Of a stretch of DNA of 64,000 bases, positions 9,032 to 18,131 are shown piece after piece. The stretch is from Trichormus sp. NMC-1. GTDB lineage: Bacteria; Cyanobacteriota; Cyanobacteriia; Cyanobacteriales; Nostocaceae. The stretch covers positions 32,863 through 96,862 of the forward strand of contig NZ_LZQD01000009.1 of NCBI RefSeq assembly GCF_001858025.1, given 5' to 3'. Every line of letters begins with the position of its first letter. Position 1 is the first letter of the stretch. A model generated the notes under the pieces. The model was given only the letters and a program-made list of their open reading frames with translations, did no database searches and was not told the origin of the DNA. The translations under genes were made by a program, and so were the position numbers.

Positions 9032-11017
9032 ATGGTTTTTAATTGGTTCCGCCGTCAACATAACGATACTCCCGATACCCCTGAACAACAGCCACAGGGG
9101 GAAAATCAGCCTACAGAAGAAACACCACCAGAACCATCCGCAGCACCTACGCCAGACACGGCGGATTTGTTAGCGTTTGCTAAAGCCGCATATAAAAATA
9201 TTCAGCAAAAACAACAATCTCAAATATTAGAAGAAACAACAGAAACCCCAGCGGCGGAAATCACCCCATCAACCGCAGCTGAAGAGATATCTGTGATTGA
9301 GGAATCAGCCCCAGTCGAGGCCATTGCCGAAACAACAGAACCCTTAGCGGCGGAAGTCACACCATCAACCGCAGCTGAAGAGATATCTGTGATTGAGGAA
9401 TCAGCCCCAGTCGAGGCCATTGCCGAAACAACAGAACCCTTAGCGGCGGAAGTCACACCATCAACCGCAGCTGAAGAGATATCTGTGATTGAGGAATCAG
9501 CCCCAGTCGAGGCCATTGCCGAAACAACAGAACCCTTAGCGGCGGAAGTCACACCATCAACCGCAGCTGAAGAGATATCTGTGATTGAGGAATCAGCCCC
9601 AGTCGAGGCCATTGCCGAAACAACAGAACCCTTAGCGGCGGAAGTCACACCATCAACCGCAGCTGAAGAGATATCTGTGATTGAGGAATCAGCCCCAGTC
9701 GAGGCCATTGCCGAAACAACAGAACCCTTAGCGGCGGAAGTCACACCATCAACCGCAGCTGAAGAGATATCTGTGATTGAGGAATCAGCCCCAGTCGAGG
9801 CCATTGCCGAAACAACAGAAATTTCCAGCCCAGAAGCCACAGTCAGCGAGGGACAACCAGCTAACTTATCCTTTTTAGAACGGGCAGCCGCCGAAAGACA
9901 AGCCAAGCAGGAAAGATTGATAGCTAACGCGATTGAAGTTGAAGAACCAGCAATTACACCAACTTCGGCATCAACCACACCAGAGATAGAAGCAGAAATT
10001 CCGGAAATAGAATTTGATGATGGGTTTGTCTGGTCAGTTGAAGTTTTAGCAGCCCAAGGCAGACGGGCAGAAGATGTTTCTATAGAAGAAATTACCTGGC
10101 TGAAAAAGCTACGTCAAGGTTTAGATAAAACCAGGCGAAATATCCTTAACCAACTCAAGTCAATTGTTGGTCAAGGCCCTTTAAATCAAGCAGCTGTAAC
10201 AGAAATTGAGGCATTACTCCTACAAGCAGATGTAGGTGTAGAAGCGACAGATTTTATTATTGATGCTTTACAGAAAAAACTGCGGGATGAAATCACCCCA
10301 CCAGAACAAGCGATCGCATTCTTGAAACAAATCCTTCGGGATATGCTAGATACACCAACTCAAACATCGCCAAAATCTAGCTTTGCCCCAGAAAAAGACA
10401 ACCTCACCATTTGGTTAATTACAGGGGTGAATGGTGCAGGTAAAACTACCACAATCGGCAAAATTGCCCATTTAGCCCAAAAATCTGGTTATAAATGCTT
10501 GATTGGTGCTGCTGACACCTTCCGCGCAGCTGCTGTAGAACAAGTAAAAGTGTGGGGAAGCAGAAGCGGTGTAGAAGTAATTGCCAATCCGGGGAAGAAC
10601 ACAGACCCCGCCGCAGTTGTATTTGATGCGATCGCAGCAGCCCAATCACGGGAAACCGAATTACTGTTAATAGATACCGCTGGGCGACTACAAAACAAGA
10701 AAAACTTAATGGACGAATTGAGTAAAATCCGCAGAATTATTGACAAAAAAGCCCCCAATGCTCATGTAGAATCTCTCTTGGTTCTAGATTCTACCTTAGG
10801 ACAAAACGGACTCCGGCAAGCTGAAGTCTTTTCCCAAGCTGCCCAACTGAGCGGCGTTGTCTTAACTAAGCTAGATGGTACAGCTAAAGGAGGTGTGGCT
10901 CTGGCCGTTGTTAAGCAATTGGGTTTACCGATTCGTTTTATCGGTGCAGGAGAAGGAATTGAAGACCTGCGCCCATTCTCTAGCTATGAATTTGTAGAAG
11001 CGTTATTGAATGGCTAG
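9032..11017 (+). CDS. ftsY: Signal recognition particle receptor FtsY with repeat-expanded N-terminus
   Basis: A 661-residue protein. The C-terminal NG GTPase domain (about residues 345-661) carries G1 GVNGAGKTTTIGKIA near 465, DTFRAAAVEQ, DTAGR, TKLDGTAKGG and the closing GEGIEDLRPF, all classic for FtsY, which docks ribosome-SRP complexes at the membrane. The N-terminal A domain is acidic, Pro/Ala/Glu-rich and contains six 32-residue repeats at residues 72-263; five are identical. Such a long repeated acidic region is unusual compared with E. coli FtsY (about 497 residues), although acidic, variable A domains are normal for the family. The TAG stop lies within the end of the CTAG-flanked repeat element. 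Confidence 0.95.
   Translation: MVFNWFRRQHNDTPDTPEQQPQGENQPTEETPPEPSAAPTPDTADLLAFAKAAYKNIQQKQQSQILEETTETPAAEITPSTAAEEISVIEESAPVEAIAETTEPLAAEVTPSTAAEEISVIEESAPVEAIAETTEPLAAEVTPSTAAEEISVIEESAPVEAIAETTEPLAAEVTPSTAAEEISVIEESAPVEAIAETTEPLAAEVTPSTAAEEISVIEESAPVEAIAETTEPLAAEVTPSTAAEEISVIEESAPVEAIAETTEISSPEATVSEGQPANLSFLERAAAERQAKQERLIANAIEVEEPAITPTSASTTPEIEAEIPEIEFDDGFVWSVEVLAAQGRRAEDVSIEEITWLKKLRQGLDKTRRNILNQLKSIVGQGPLNQAAVTEIEALLLQADVGVEATDFIIDALQKKLRDEITPPEQAIAFLKQILRDMLDTPTQTSPKSSFAPEKDNLTIWLITGVNGAGKTTTIGKIAHLAQKSGYKCLIGAADTFRAAAVEQVKVWGSRSGVEVIANPGKNTDPAAVVFDAIAAAQSRETELLLIDTAGRLQNKKNLMDELSKIRRIIDKKAPNAHVESLLVLDSTLGQNGLRQAEVFSQAAQLSGVVLTKLDGTAKGGVALAVVKQLGLPIRFIGAGEGIEDLRPFSSYEFVEALLNG
9245..9820 (+). 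repeat. Six 96-bp tandem repeats inside ftsY
   Basis: Units begin at 9245, 9341, 9437, 9533, 9629 and 9725. The last five appear identical base for base; the first differs at several positions in its 5' part. Each encodes 32 residues beginning EPLAAEVTPSTAAEE (EPL is TPA in the first) and ending in EAIAETTE. The 96-bp period keeps the frame, so copy number can vary without breaking ftsY. Confidence 0.97.
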
Positions 11018-11862
11018 TACCGCTTTGCGTAATTCGTAATTCGTAATTCGTAATTCGTAATTCGTAATTCGTAATTCGTAATTCGTAATTCGTAATTCGT
11101 AATTCGTAATTCGTAATTCGTAATTCGTAATTCGTAATTCGTAATTCGTAATTCGTAATTCGTAATTCGTAATTCGTAATTCGTAATTCGTAATTCGTAA
11201 TTCGTAATTCGTAATTCGTAATTCGTAATTCGTAATTCGTAATTCGTAATTCGTAATTCGTAATTCGTAATTCGTAATTCGTAATTCGTAATTCGTAATT
11301 CGTAATTCGTAATTCGTAATTCGTAATTCGTAATTCGTAATTCGTAATTCGTAATTCGTAATTCGTAATTCGTAATTCGTAATTCGTAATTCGTAATTCG
11401 TAATTCGTAATTCGTAATTCGTAATTCGTAATTCGTAATTCGTAATTCGTAATTCGTAATTCGTAATTCGTAATTCGTAATTCGTAATTCGTAATTCGTA
11501 ATTCGTAATTCGTAATTCGTAATTCGTAATTCGTAATTCGTAATTCGTAATTCGTAATTCGTAATTCGTAATTCGTAATTCGTAATTCGTAATTCGTAAT
11601 TCGTAATTCGTAATTCGTAATTCGTAATTCGTAATTCGTAATTCGTAATTCGTAATTCGTAATTCGTAATTCGTAATTCGTAATTCGTAATTCGTAATTC
11701 GTAATTCGTAATTCGTAATTCGTAATTCGTAATTCGTAATTCGTAATTCGTAATTCGTAATTCGTCCTACGGTCCCGCTAGGGATACGTAATTCGTAATT
11801 ACCATTCCGTCAGGGTTTTAGGCATTTTAAATGGGTGGCTTATTTACGCCGTTGTGTACTAG
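11014..11862 (+). mobile_element. CTAG-ended MITE-like element, copy 1, with expanded heptamer array
   Basis: Begins CTAGTACCGC at the ftsY stop codon and ends TTTACGCCGTTGTGTACTAG. The CTAGTAC/GTACTAG ends are inverted, and the inner ends are imperfectly complementary (TGCGTAATT against GGCGTAAAT). Three other copies lie at 38001-38111, 43953-44063 and 59307-59418. Without its 735-base heptamer array this copy would be about 114 bp, close to the other three (111-112 bp). CTAG could be either part of the ends or a target duplication. Confidence 0.75.
11028..11762 (+). repeat. Perfect heptamer array (CGTAATT), about 105 copies
   Basis: 735 bases of uninterrupted CGTAATT; the phase is kept through every line of the sequence. 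This is a short tandemly repeated repetitive sequence (STRR) of the heptamer type known from heterocystous cyanobacteria, but exceptionally long. The same unit, 15 copies and opposite strand, occurs at 27799-27903. After the array come a small hairpin-forming stretch (CCTACGGTCCCGCTAGGG) and two more units. Confidence 0.98.
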
Positions 11863-12603
11863 TGCCGCTTATCTGGGAAAGCAGGGGGATGGGGTGATTT
11901 ATTTTTAGCCCTAATTATGGGACATTTTGGCAATGGGAACCCCGAATTTCTAAAATAATTGTTTTTTTACAATTAATGGCTAACTTCTGTTAGAATTGCA
12001 CACTAAAGCTCTATGTTTAAGTTACCAAGTGGTTTCTTAAATGCATCTATACTGTTGCTTGAGTACCAGAGAAGGTATCCTCAAAAAATAAAGTGGTGTC
12101 AGTAAGCTAGATTAACACTCTAAACTTTACTCACTGACTTTATTTACCAATTGACTCGCAAATACTTTTTTTGAGCTATTTAGCAATTTAAATTGTCAAC
12201 GAACTCATCAAGAAACTCACCTAAAATACATCTTGTTCCTTAATCGCTGATTGTCGATAGTTACTCTGTCAGATGAAAAGACTATTTTGCTAACAACAAA
12301 CTTTTATTTCTCAAGGTATATGAATTGCTGATTTAGTTATGAAAAAATGAAAAGCCGTTTAGCAACCATCAAAATTACAGTTTGTGACTGTTTTATTTTT
12401 GACAAATAAAGCAAGATATTTCTGTAAAATCGCCATAAATAGCCAAAAATGCCATCAGCGAATGCCATACTGACCAACATTATTTACTAAGTCTTTCTAC
12501 TCTTGCTAAAATCAATAATTTTGTCCAATATGATTTAGCAATGCCAAAAACCAAGGATTTATAAGAAATCATAAATCTGCTGATCTAAAAAGCAATAGCG
12601 TAT
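11863..12603. other. Intergenic region upstream of the GAF/PP2C gene
   Basis: 741 bases, AT-rich, no ORF of useful length on either strand and no RNA gene I recognise. It presumably carries the promoter of the phosphatase gene, but I cannot point to a defined motif. Confidence 0.5.
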
Positions 12604-13995
12604 TTGCCTGTGTCTCAAGTTCCTTCTCACCCAACTGAAAGTAATAGTAGTGCCGCGACAGATGTCACTCCAGTCGTGGCACTGAAAGAACTGGTGGCCA
12701 GGTTACACCGAGAACAAAACAAAATTCAAGATTTGCTCAGTTCTTTAGGATTTGCCCTCAGAAGTTTTAATAATCTGAATCAGTTTTTGGAATTGATTCC
12801 ACTCATGGCCACAAGAGTTACTGATGCAGAAGGTAGCGCTTTATTTCTTTATAAACCTAATGGTCAAATTAGGTTAGAGCAACTGCATTGGCAAGATAGT
12901 CAACAACGAAAAAATATTAGAAAAGCTCTGGAAACTGCCAGTAGTCAAATTACGCTTTTATCAAATTCTGTGCCGCTAACAACAACGACAGGGATTTTGG
13001 ATGATGAGATGCATCGCTATTTGGGGCCAGATGTGCAAATTTTTGGCACGGCTATTTTAGTTAAGCATACAGAAAGGGGATGGCTCTATGTATTGAGCCG
13101 TGATCCACAATATAGTTGGACGGAAACTAGACAAAAGTTAGTTAGATTAGTTGCAGATCAAACAGCCGTAGCAATTGAAAATGATGAACTAGCGGTAGAA
13201 CTGAGGAAAAAGGAACGTCTAGATCAAGAATTAGAAATTGGTGCAGAAATTCAACGGCGACTTTTACCACGTCAATGTCCTAGTATTCCCGGTGTAGTTT
13301 TGGCTGCACGTTGTAAACCGGCTAATCGTGTGGGTGGAGATTATTATGATTTTATTCCCACAAATCACAAACAATTACAACCACATAAATACATTAGTGC
13401 CGAAGAAGCTTGTTGGGGTTTGGTAATTGGGGATGTGATGGGTAAAGGTGTCCCCGCAGGATTGATTATGACGATGATGCGGGGAATGTTACGGGGAGAA
13501 GTATTACATGGTAATTCTCCTGCTGGAATTCTCCAAAATTTGAATCGCGTCATGTATGCAGATTTGGAAAATTCTCACCGCTTTATCACGATGTTTTACT
13601 CGGAATATAACCCCATAACGCGGGTTTTATCCTATAGTAATGCAGCACATAATCCGCCTTTTTGGTGGCACGCAGCGACGAAAACTGTGAGCCGTTTGGA
13701 TACTATAGGGATGCTGATTGGTTTGGATGCTAATAGCGAATATGAAGATGCCCAAGCGCAGTTAGAGCCAGGAGATACAGTGATTTATTATACAGACGGT
13801 TTAACTGATGCGGCAGCGGCTGGGGGCGATCGCTTTGATGAAGAAAATTTTATCACTTCTTTTAACTTCGCTTGTCGTTATTGCAATGGTCCACAGGAAA
13901 TTGTCGATTATTTATTTGATAAAGTTCAGGAATTCATCGGACCAGATAAGCAAAATACTGATGATATGACAATGGTGGTTTTACAGATTTTGTGA
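12604..13995 (+). CDS. GAF domain-containing PP2C/SpoIIE (RsbU-like) phosphatase
   Basis: About 463 residues. Residues 50-200 form a GAF-like sensor (LELIPLMATRVTDAEGSALFLY start). A short coiled linker (ELRKKERLDQELEIGAEIQRRLLP) leads to a SpoIIE-type PP2C domain with the metal-binding RVGGDYYDF and VIGDVMGKGVPAGL and the closing DDMTMVV. It probably dephosphorylates an anti-sigma-antagonist type protein in a signalling cascade; the partner is not encoded nearby. No ATG start is available: TTG at 12604 or GTG at 12610, both without a strong ribosome-binding site, so the exact start is uncertain. Confidence 0.88.
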   Translation: MPVSQVPSHPTESNSSAATDVTPVVALKELVARLHREQNKIQDLLSSLGFALRSFNNLNQFLELIPLMATRVTDAEGSALFLYKPNGQIRLEQLHWQDSQQRKNIRKALETASSQITLLSNSVPLTTTTGILDDEMHRYLGPDVQIFGTAILVKHTERGWLYVLSRDPQYSWTETRQKLVRLVADQTAVAIENDELAVELRKKERLDQELEIGAEIQRRLLPRQCPSIPGVVLAARCKPANRVGGDYYDFIPTNHKQLQPHKYISAEEACWGLVIGDVMGKGVPAGLIMTMMRGMLRGEVLHGNSPAGILQNLNRVMYADLENSHRFITMFYSEYNPITRVLSYSNAAHNPPFWWHAATKTVSRLDTIGMLIGLDANSEYEDAQAQLEPGDTVIYYTDGLTDAAAAGGDRFDEENFITSFNFACRYCNGPQEIVDYLFDKVQEFIGPDKQNTDDMTMVVLQIL

Positions 13996-14125
13996 TGGGT
14001 TAAGGTAAAAATTCGATATTATACAACTGGATTTCTGTATTGGAAATAGAAACCATGATGTTTTTGCAATCTTGTTTGGATGGGTTATTAATTTACTATT
14101 TTAACATAGATACAAATAGACAAAT

Positions 14126-14158
14126 AGATCCCCGACTTCTTAAAGAAGTCGGGGATCT
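14126..14158. terminator. Palindromic hairpin between convergent genes
   Basis: AGATCCCCGACTTCTT and its complement form a perfect stem-loop of about 15 bp between the ends of the phosphatase gene and the convergent restriction-modification gene. It could end transcription from both sides, though T-runs are weak; it also resembles dispersed cyanobacterial hairpin repeats. Confidence 0.55.
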
Positions 14159-14183
14159 GGGTATCTGATGTTTTCAAGTTCTA

Positions 14184-17100
14184 TTACTTATCAACTCTGG
14201 AAATCGGCATTCTTGGTGGTGCTGTTTTCCACATTAAATCAATTTCTTCGGGTGTGAGTTGATAAGCTTGATTCACTAAATCAGAAAGACGATTTTCTAA
14301 TTTTAAAGCTTCGTTTTTCCGGCTATTAATTTCTGGAACATAATCATTATGTGCTTTGCGTAAAGCTGTAAATGCTGGTATACTTAAAGGGTCTGAAGAT
14401 TTTTTAGTAGTTTTTGGTTTTGGCATTCTTTTTCTAACTTCTTCTACAAAGTCTGGAAATTCCAAAGTTGAGAAATCTTCTAGTTTATTTCCCAGTTTCT
14501 CAATTTTGTATTCTATTTGCAACCAGTCGAGAACATCTTTATAAACTTGTCCGTTGATTTTGGTAATTTCAATTAACCGCGTGACAATTGTTTCTACTTC
14601 TGCGCGTATTTCTGCTGTAGGTTGTGCAATGGGTAGAGTTTCCATTAAATAACCAGCAGGGTTTAAAGCCTCATCTTTCATGTGTGGTAAATATCGCCAA
14701 TTATGCCACCACATAAGCGGAGAGTTAAGAATAGCTAAAATATATAAATCAGATGAGGGAATTATAAAAGCTTTATTATTAGTAAAATAGCCAAGATGAT
14801 CATAACTATAAGAAGAGTGAAATTGTATTTCCTGATATATAATTTTTGGCTGCTCAAAGAATTGCCAATAGTTAACAGCATCTTGTATTTCATACCATTT
14901 AAAACTACCAGATTTACGTCCTTGCCAATCATCTTTATTTACATTGTTAGGACGAGGTTCCAGTTTATTTTGATATTGAAATAAATAATTTTTAACAGCT
15001 GGGTAAGCATCAATATCAATTCCTCGACGAGTAAAAATCATCCACAAATTTTCCCATTCAGGAACCCATCTTTTAATATCTTGACCTCTTAAATAAGGCT
15101 TAATAATTTCTGCTGATTTTGGATCAGATGAAACTAATTTATTTTTAGTTGTTTCATCTATTAAAAAAGCTTCATTAAAACCTGTACAAACTCCCCAATA
15201 CGACTTAGTACCAGTAAATTCATTTAACGGAACTCCTACCCGTTGAATTTTCCGCATTAAATCATCAACCGCAGGTGGTTCTAAACTCCAAGCATTAGCA
15301 GTAAAACGCGACCAAGGAATAGTGTAACTGTTTTCTTGATTCTGCACATATTGAGTGAGATTAATATTTTTCAACTCCTCACGAGGAACAGAACAAACTA
15401 AAACCTCCTCTTCCTCCCTCCTCGCACCCCCGTCAGTCCCCCCGCTACGGGGGGAAGATGAGGATAAACTTTTGATATTGGAGGGTTGGGGTGGGGTAAT
15501 TTTCCTCGCTGCGATAATACAGGGAAAAGTATCAGCGTCTTCAAAAATTGGTGCGTGTCCAAAATCAATAATTTGTTCAAACACACTTTCCTGAGAAAAG
15601 AACCGTCGCAAAGGTTCACCATAACCAGAACGCAACCATTTATTAGTCACAATATAAGAAAGTATTCCTTCCGATTTCAGAAGATTTAAACCTTTCTCAT
15701 AGAAATAAACATACAAGTCAGCCGACCCATGATAGCATTTATATCTTTCTTGTAAATAAGATTTTATATCAGATAATAAAAGTTGACGAATATAAGGAGG
15801 ATTTCCAATTACCACATCAAAACCACCTTCAGTAAAAACTTGAGAAAATTCACTTTCCCAAATAAAAGGTAAATCTGTAAATTGTGAATCAGCAACGATA
15901 GAATTACCGATTTTAATATTATCATCCAAATAAGTTAATGTTTTTCCTTGAGTTGCAGTTTTTAACCACAAAGATAACTTAGTAATTTCTACCGACTCTG
16001 GAGATAAATCCACCCCAAATAAATTATTACTGAGAATAGTTTTATCTAATTCAATAGACATTTCCGGTAAAGATTGTAGAGACGTTCCATGGAACGTCTC
16101 TACATCGGATTTTTTATTACTTTGATGTTTCAGAAATCGCAAATTATCATTAACTCGTTGATACTGACTTGCAAAATAATCAAAAGCCGCGATTAAAAAC
16201 GCACCAGAACCGCAAGCAGGATCAATAACTCGCGTTTTTACTAATACCTCATCACGGTAACTTTCCCAAAATTCAATTTCCCTTTTTCGGTTTTGAGGTG
16301 TATCTGCAAATTCCTCTAATTTAAACTTTTCTCTTAATTCATCTTCGCGTTTTTGCAAATATCCACCAATTGCAACTTCGACAATATATTGAGTAATATA
16401 AGCAGGAGTGTAAAATACGCCTAACTTTTTCCGTTTACCTTGTTTTTTATCAAATTCCTGTTTAGCAACATCCGCTTTTAATTCTTCTAAATCTGTAATT
16501 GACTGTTCAAATATTCGCCCCAAAATATCTACAGAAACTTCCGAATCAAAATCAAAGCGCGTTAGTTCTTTAAGTTGCTTACATAAAGGATCTGGAATAT
16601 TTAATTGTTCATCTAAAATTGGATCATGTTTAAATAAACCACCATTATAACCGGGAATTGGTGGATCTTCATTACCTTGGTCAACCCAACGAAAAACAGC
16701 TTGATAATTTTCCCAAATTGACCGAGGATTATAAGCATCTTTGCTATCATGGGCTTTAGTAATTGTCTTTTCTGGTAATAGTCTTTTACTTTCACAAAAA
16801 GCAATAAATAAAATTCTGTCTAAAGTTTTTTGTGCTTTCTCAATTAATACTTGATTACGGTTAGGAATATCTAATGAAGCAAAAAAGCGAAAATGTTTAA
16901 CTATATTTAATCTTACTTGCTTATATTCTTCATACAGTTCTTTAGTAATTTTCTCTTGTGCTTCCTCAGAAGTTACTAACAACGTATCAATTTTAGATAT
17001 ATCTTTAATTGGTAAAAAACTTTGCCGACAAAGCAGAAAATAAAATCTTTTAAAATCCTCTAAATTTGCTAAATCAACTAATAAAAACTTTTCATAATAA

Positions 17101-17633
17101 GCCGGAGTCTTATTAGTATGATATAATCGCAATTCTCGATAATTAGAAATAATAATCCAATGACAATCAGGTGTATAATTAGCATAACGCCAACCCTGAT
17201 CAACTGCTGATTCTTTTCTGCCTGATGCGGGTCTATCTAAATCATCTTTTGTCCCTTTTAACTCAATTGGTGCAACAACTTTACCCTGTAAGTTTACCTT
17301 TCCCTTGTTATTTTCTGTAGCGGTAAAAAATCCCAAAGCTGCATCAGCAGAACCACCACCATCAGCAATTGTTTGTTCTGCATGAATTTCCCAAACTTTA
17401 CCAGCACCTTCAATAATAGAACAATAACCTAAAACATCTTGAAATATATCTTTGAGAAAATCACCATGTAAAGAAACTTCTTTTACTTGATCAAGAGTAC
17501 CTGATTTTAAAGCATTAACCCATTTTTTAACAATTTTGTGACGTTCCTCTAAGTCTGAAGGAAATTTAAAATTACCCAAAGCATTTTTTAACGCCTTTTT
17601 CTGGAATAAAGTTTTATAAACTTGCTGATTCAT
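14184..17633 (-). CDS. Eco57I-like (type IIG) restriction-modification enzyme
   Basis: 1149 residues. An N-terminal segment with an acidic/ELKG motif near residue 124 looks like a PD-(D/E)XK nuclease. The central N6-adenine methyltransferase has the AdoMet motif DPACGSGAF near 471 and catalytic GNPPY near 608. A TaqI-like specificity domain follows (YWGVCTGFNEAFLID to ILAILNSPLMWW). Methylase, nuclease and recognition parts in one chain fit type IIG; no separate R, S or M subunit is nearby. Oddities: a Ser/Gly/Glu-rich insert at about residues 718-746 encoded by G/C-rich repeat-like DNA, and a perfect 28-base palindrome in the coding sequence. Both are read in frame, so the gene may still be functional. 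A BREX PglX-like methylase was considered, but no other BREX gene is present. Confidence 0.85.
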   Translation of the reverse strand: MNQQVYKTLFQKKALKNALGNFKFPSDLEERHKIVKKWVNALKSGTLDQVKEVSLHGDFLKDIFQDVLGYCSIIEGAGKVWEIHAEQTIADGGGSADAALGFFTATENNKGKVNLQGKVVAPIELKGTKDDLDRPASGRKESAVDQGWRYANYTPDCHWIIISNYRELRLYHTNKTPAYYEKFLLVDLANLEDFKRFYFLLCRQSFLPIKDISKIDTLLVTSEEAQEKITKELYEEYKQVRLNIVKHFRFFASLDIPNRNQVLIEKAQKTLDRILFIAFCESKRLLPEKTITKAHDSKDAYNPRSIWENYQAVFRWVDQGNEDPPIPGYNGGLFKHDPILDEQLNIPDPLCKQLKELTRFDFDSEVSVDILGRIFEQSITDLEELKADVAKQEFDKKQGKRKKLGVFYTPAYITQYIVEVAIGGYLQKREDELREKFKLEEFADTPQNRKREIEFWESYRDEVLVKTRVIDPACGSGAFLIAAFDYFASQYQRVNDNLRFLKHQSNKKSDVETFHGTSLQSLPEMSIELDKTILSNNLFGVDLSPESVEITKLSLWLKTATQGKTLTYLDDNIKIGNSIVADSQFTDLPFIWESEFSQVFTEGGFDVVIGNPPYIRQLLLSDIKSYLQERYKCYHGSADLYVYFYEKGLNLLKSEGILSYIVTNKWLRSGYGEPLRRFFSQESVFEQIIDFGHAPIFEDADTFPCIIAARKITPPQPSNIKSLSSSSPRSGGTDGGARREEEEVLVCSVPREELKNINLTQYVQNQENSYTIPWSRFTANAWSLEPPAVDDLMRKIQRVGVPLNEFTGTKSYWGVCTGFNEAFLIDETTKNKLVSSDPKSAEIIKPYLRGQDIKRWVPEWENLWMIFTRRGIDIDAYPAVKNYLFQYQNKLEPRPNNVNKDDWQGRKSGSFKWYEIQDAVNYWQFFEQPKIIYQEIQFHSSYSYDHLGYFTNNKAFIIPSSDLYILAILNSPLMWWHNWRYLPHMKDEALNPAGYLMETLPIAQPTAEIRAEVETIVTRLIEITKINGQVYKDVLDWLQIEYKIEKLGNKLEDFSTLEFPDFVEEVRKRMPKPKTTKKSSDPLSIPAFTALRKAHNDYVPEINSRKNEALKLENRLSDLVNQAYQLTPEEIDLMWKTAPPRMPISRVDK
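16076..16103. repeat. 28-bp palindrome inside the restriction-modification gene
   Basis: GTAGAGACGTTCCA joined to its exact reverse complement. A close relative lies at 24652-24679 in an intergenic region, so this looks like a dispersed palindromic repeat that inserted in frame, adding residues around VETFHGTSL. Confidence 0.8.
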
Positions 17634-17876
17634 ATCTTCACATTTTCAGTAGGTTGAGTTGATAAACATATCCCTTACGGGAGTCGTAGACAAAAACAAA
17701 CATAACATATAGTATACATCATACTACCATCACCAGCTATCATGTAAATAAGAGAAGATATAGAAATAGAACCATGACAGATACACCTGGAAAGATTAAT
17801 CTTACCTGAGAATTATCACCACAACTAAATCAAATTCTATATTCTGACTACTAGATTAAAAATATGAAAATAAGCT

Positions 17877-17892
17877 ATACTACTTATAGTAT
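17877..17892. promoter_or_regulatory. Candidate operator of the CopG-like gene
   Basis: ATACTA-N4-TAGTAT inverted repeat 16 bases before the start codon, within an AT-rich promoter-like stretch. Ribbon-helix-helix antitoxins usually bind such short inverted repeats in their own promoters; binding here is inferred. Confidence 0.4.
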
Positions 17893-17907
17893 GACTTTGG
17901 GTAATAT

Positions 17908-18111
17908 ATGGCTAAAATCTCAATTTCATTGCCAGATGAACTACTAAATTACATTGATCAAAAAGTTGAAAACCGTAGTGCGTTGATTGAAAGTCTCTTG
18001 AGACAATGGCAAGAAAAACAACAAGATAAAGCATTAGCGGCTGCTTGCGCTTTGGTTGATGAATTAGAATTAGGTTGGGAAAGTGAATTTTTATTTATTA
18101 AAAACAACTAA
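17908..18111 (+). CDS. CopG/ribbon-helix-helix antitoxin-like protein (orphan)
   Basis: 67 residues. The N-terminus (KISISLPDELLNYIDQKV, then NRSALIESLL) is a standard ribbon-helix-helix DNA-binding fold, followed by an acidic toxin-binding-like tail (ALVDELELGWESEF). Relatives in cyanobacteria are antitoxins beside MazF/PemK-type toxins. Here no toxin follows: the next ORF, 20 bases downstream, is a broken Rpn-like gene, and the C-terminus (FLFIKNN) looks shortened or replaced. It may be a remnant of a toxin-antitoxin pair or a stand-alone repressor. Confidence 0.75.
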   Translation: MAKISISLPDELLNYIDQKVENRSALIESLLRQWQEKQQDKALAAACALVDELELGWESEFLFIKNN

Positions 18112-18131
18112 TCACATTTTTGCAAATTCCC

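Noticed and set aside
9220-9978. 252-codon ORF on the minus strand opposite ftsY, rich in Ser/Ala/Val repeats
   Set aside because: It is only the antisense reading of the 96-bp ftsY repeats; the plus-strand protein has clear FtsY domains.
11028-11762. Array that at first looks like a CRISPR or satellite locus
   Set aside because: Units are seven bases with no spacers; it is a simple heptamer repeat.
14184-17633. BREX PglX-type methyltransferase
   Set aside because: Size and NPPY motif would fit, but no brxA, brxB, brxC, pglZ or brxL gene is nearby, and the TaqI-like specificity domain and N-terminal nuclease-like part favour type IIG.
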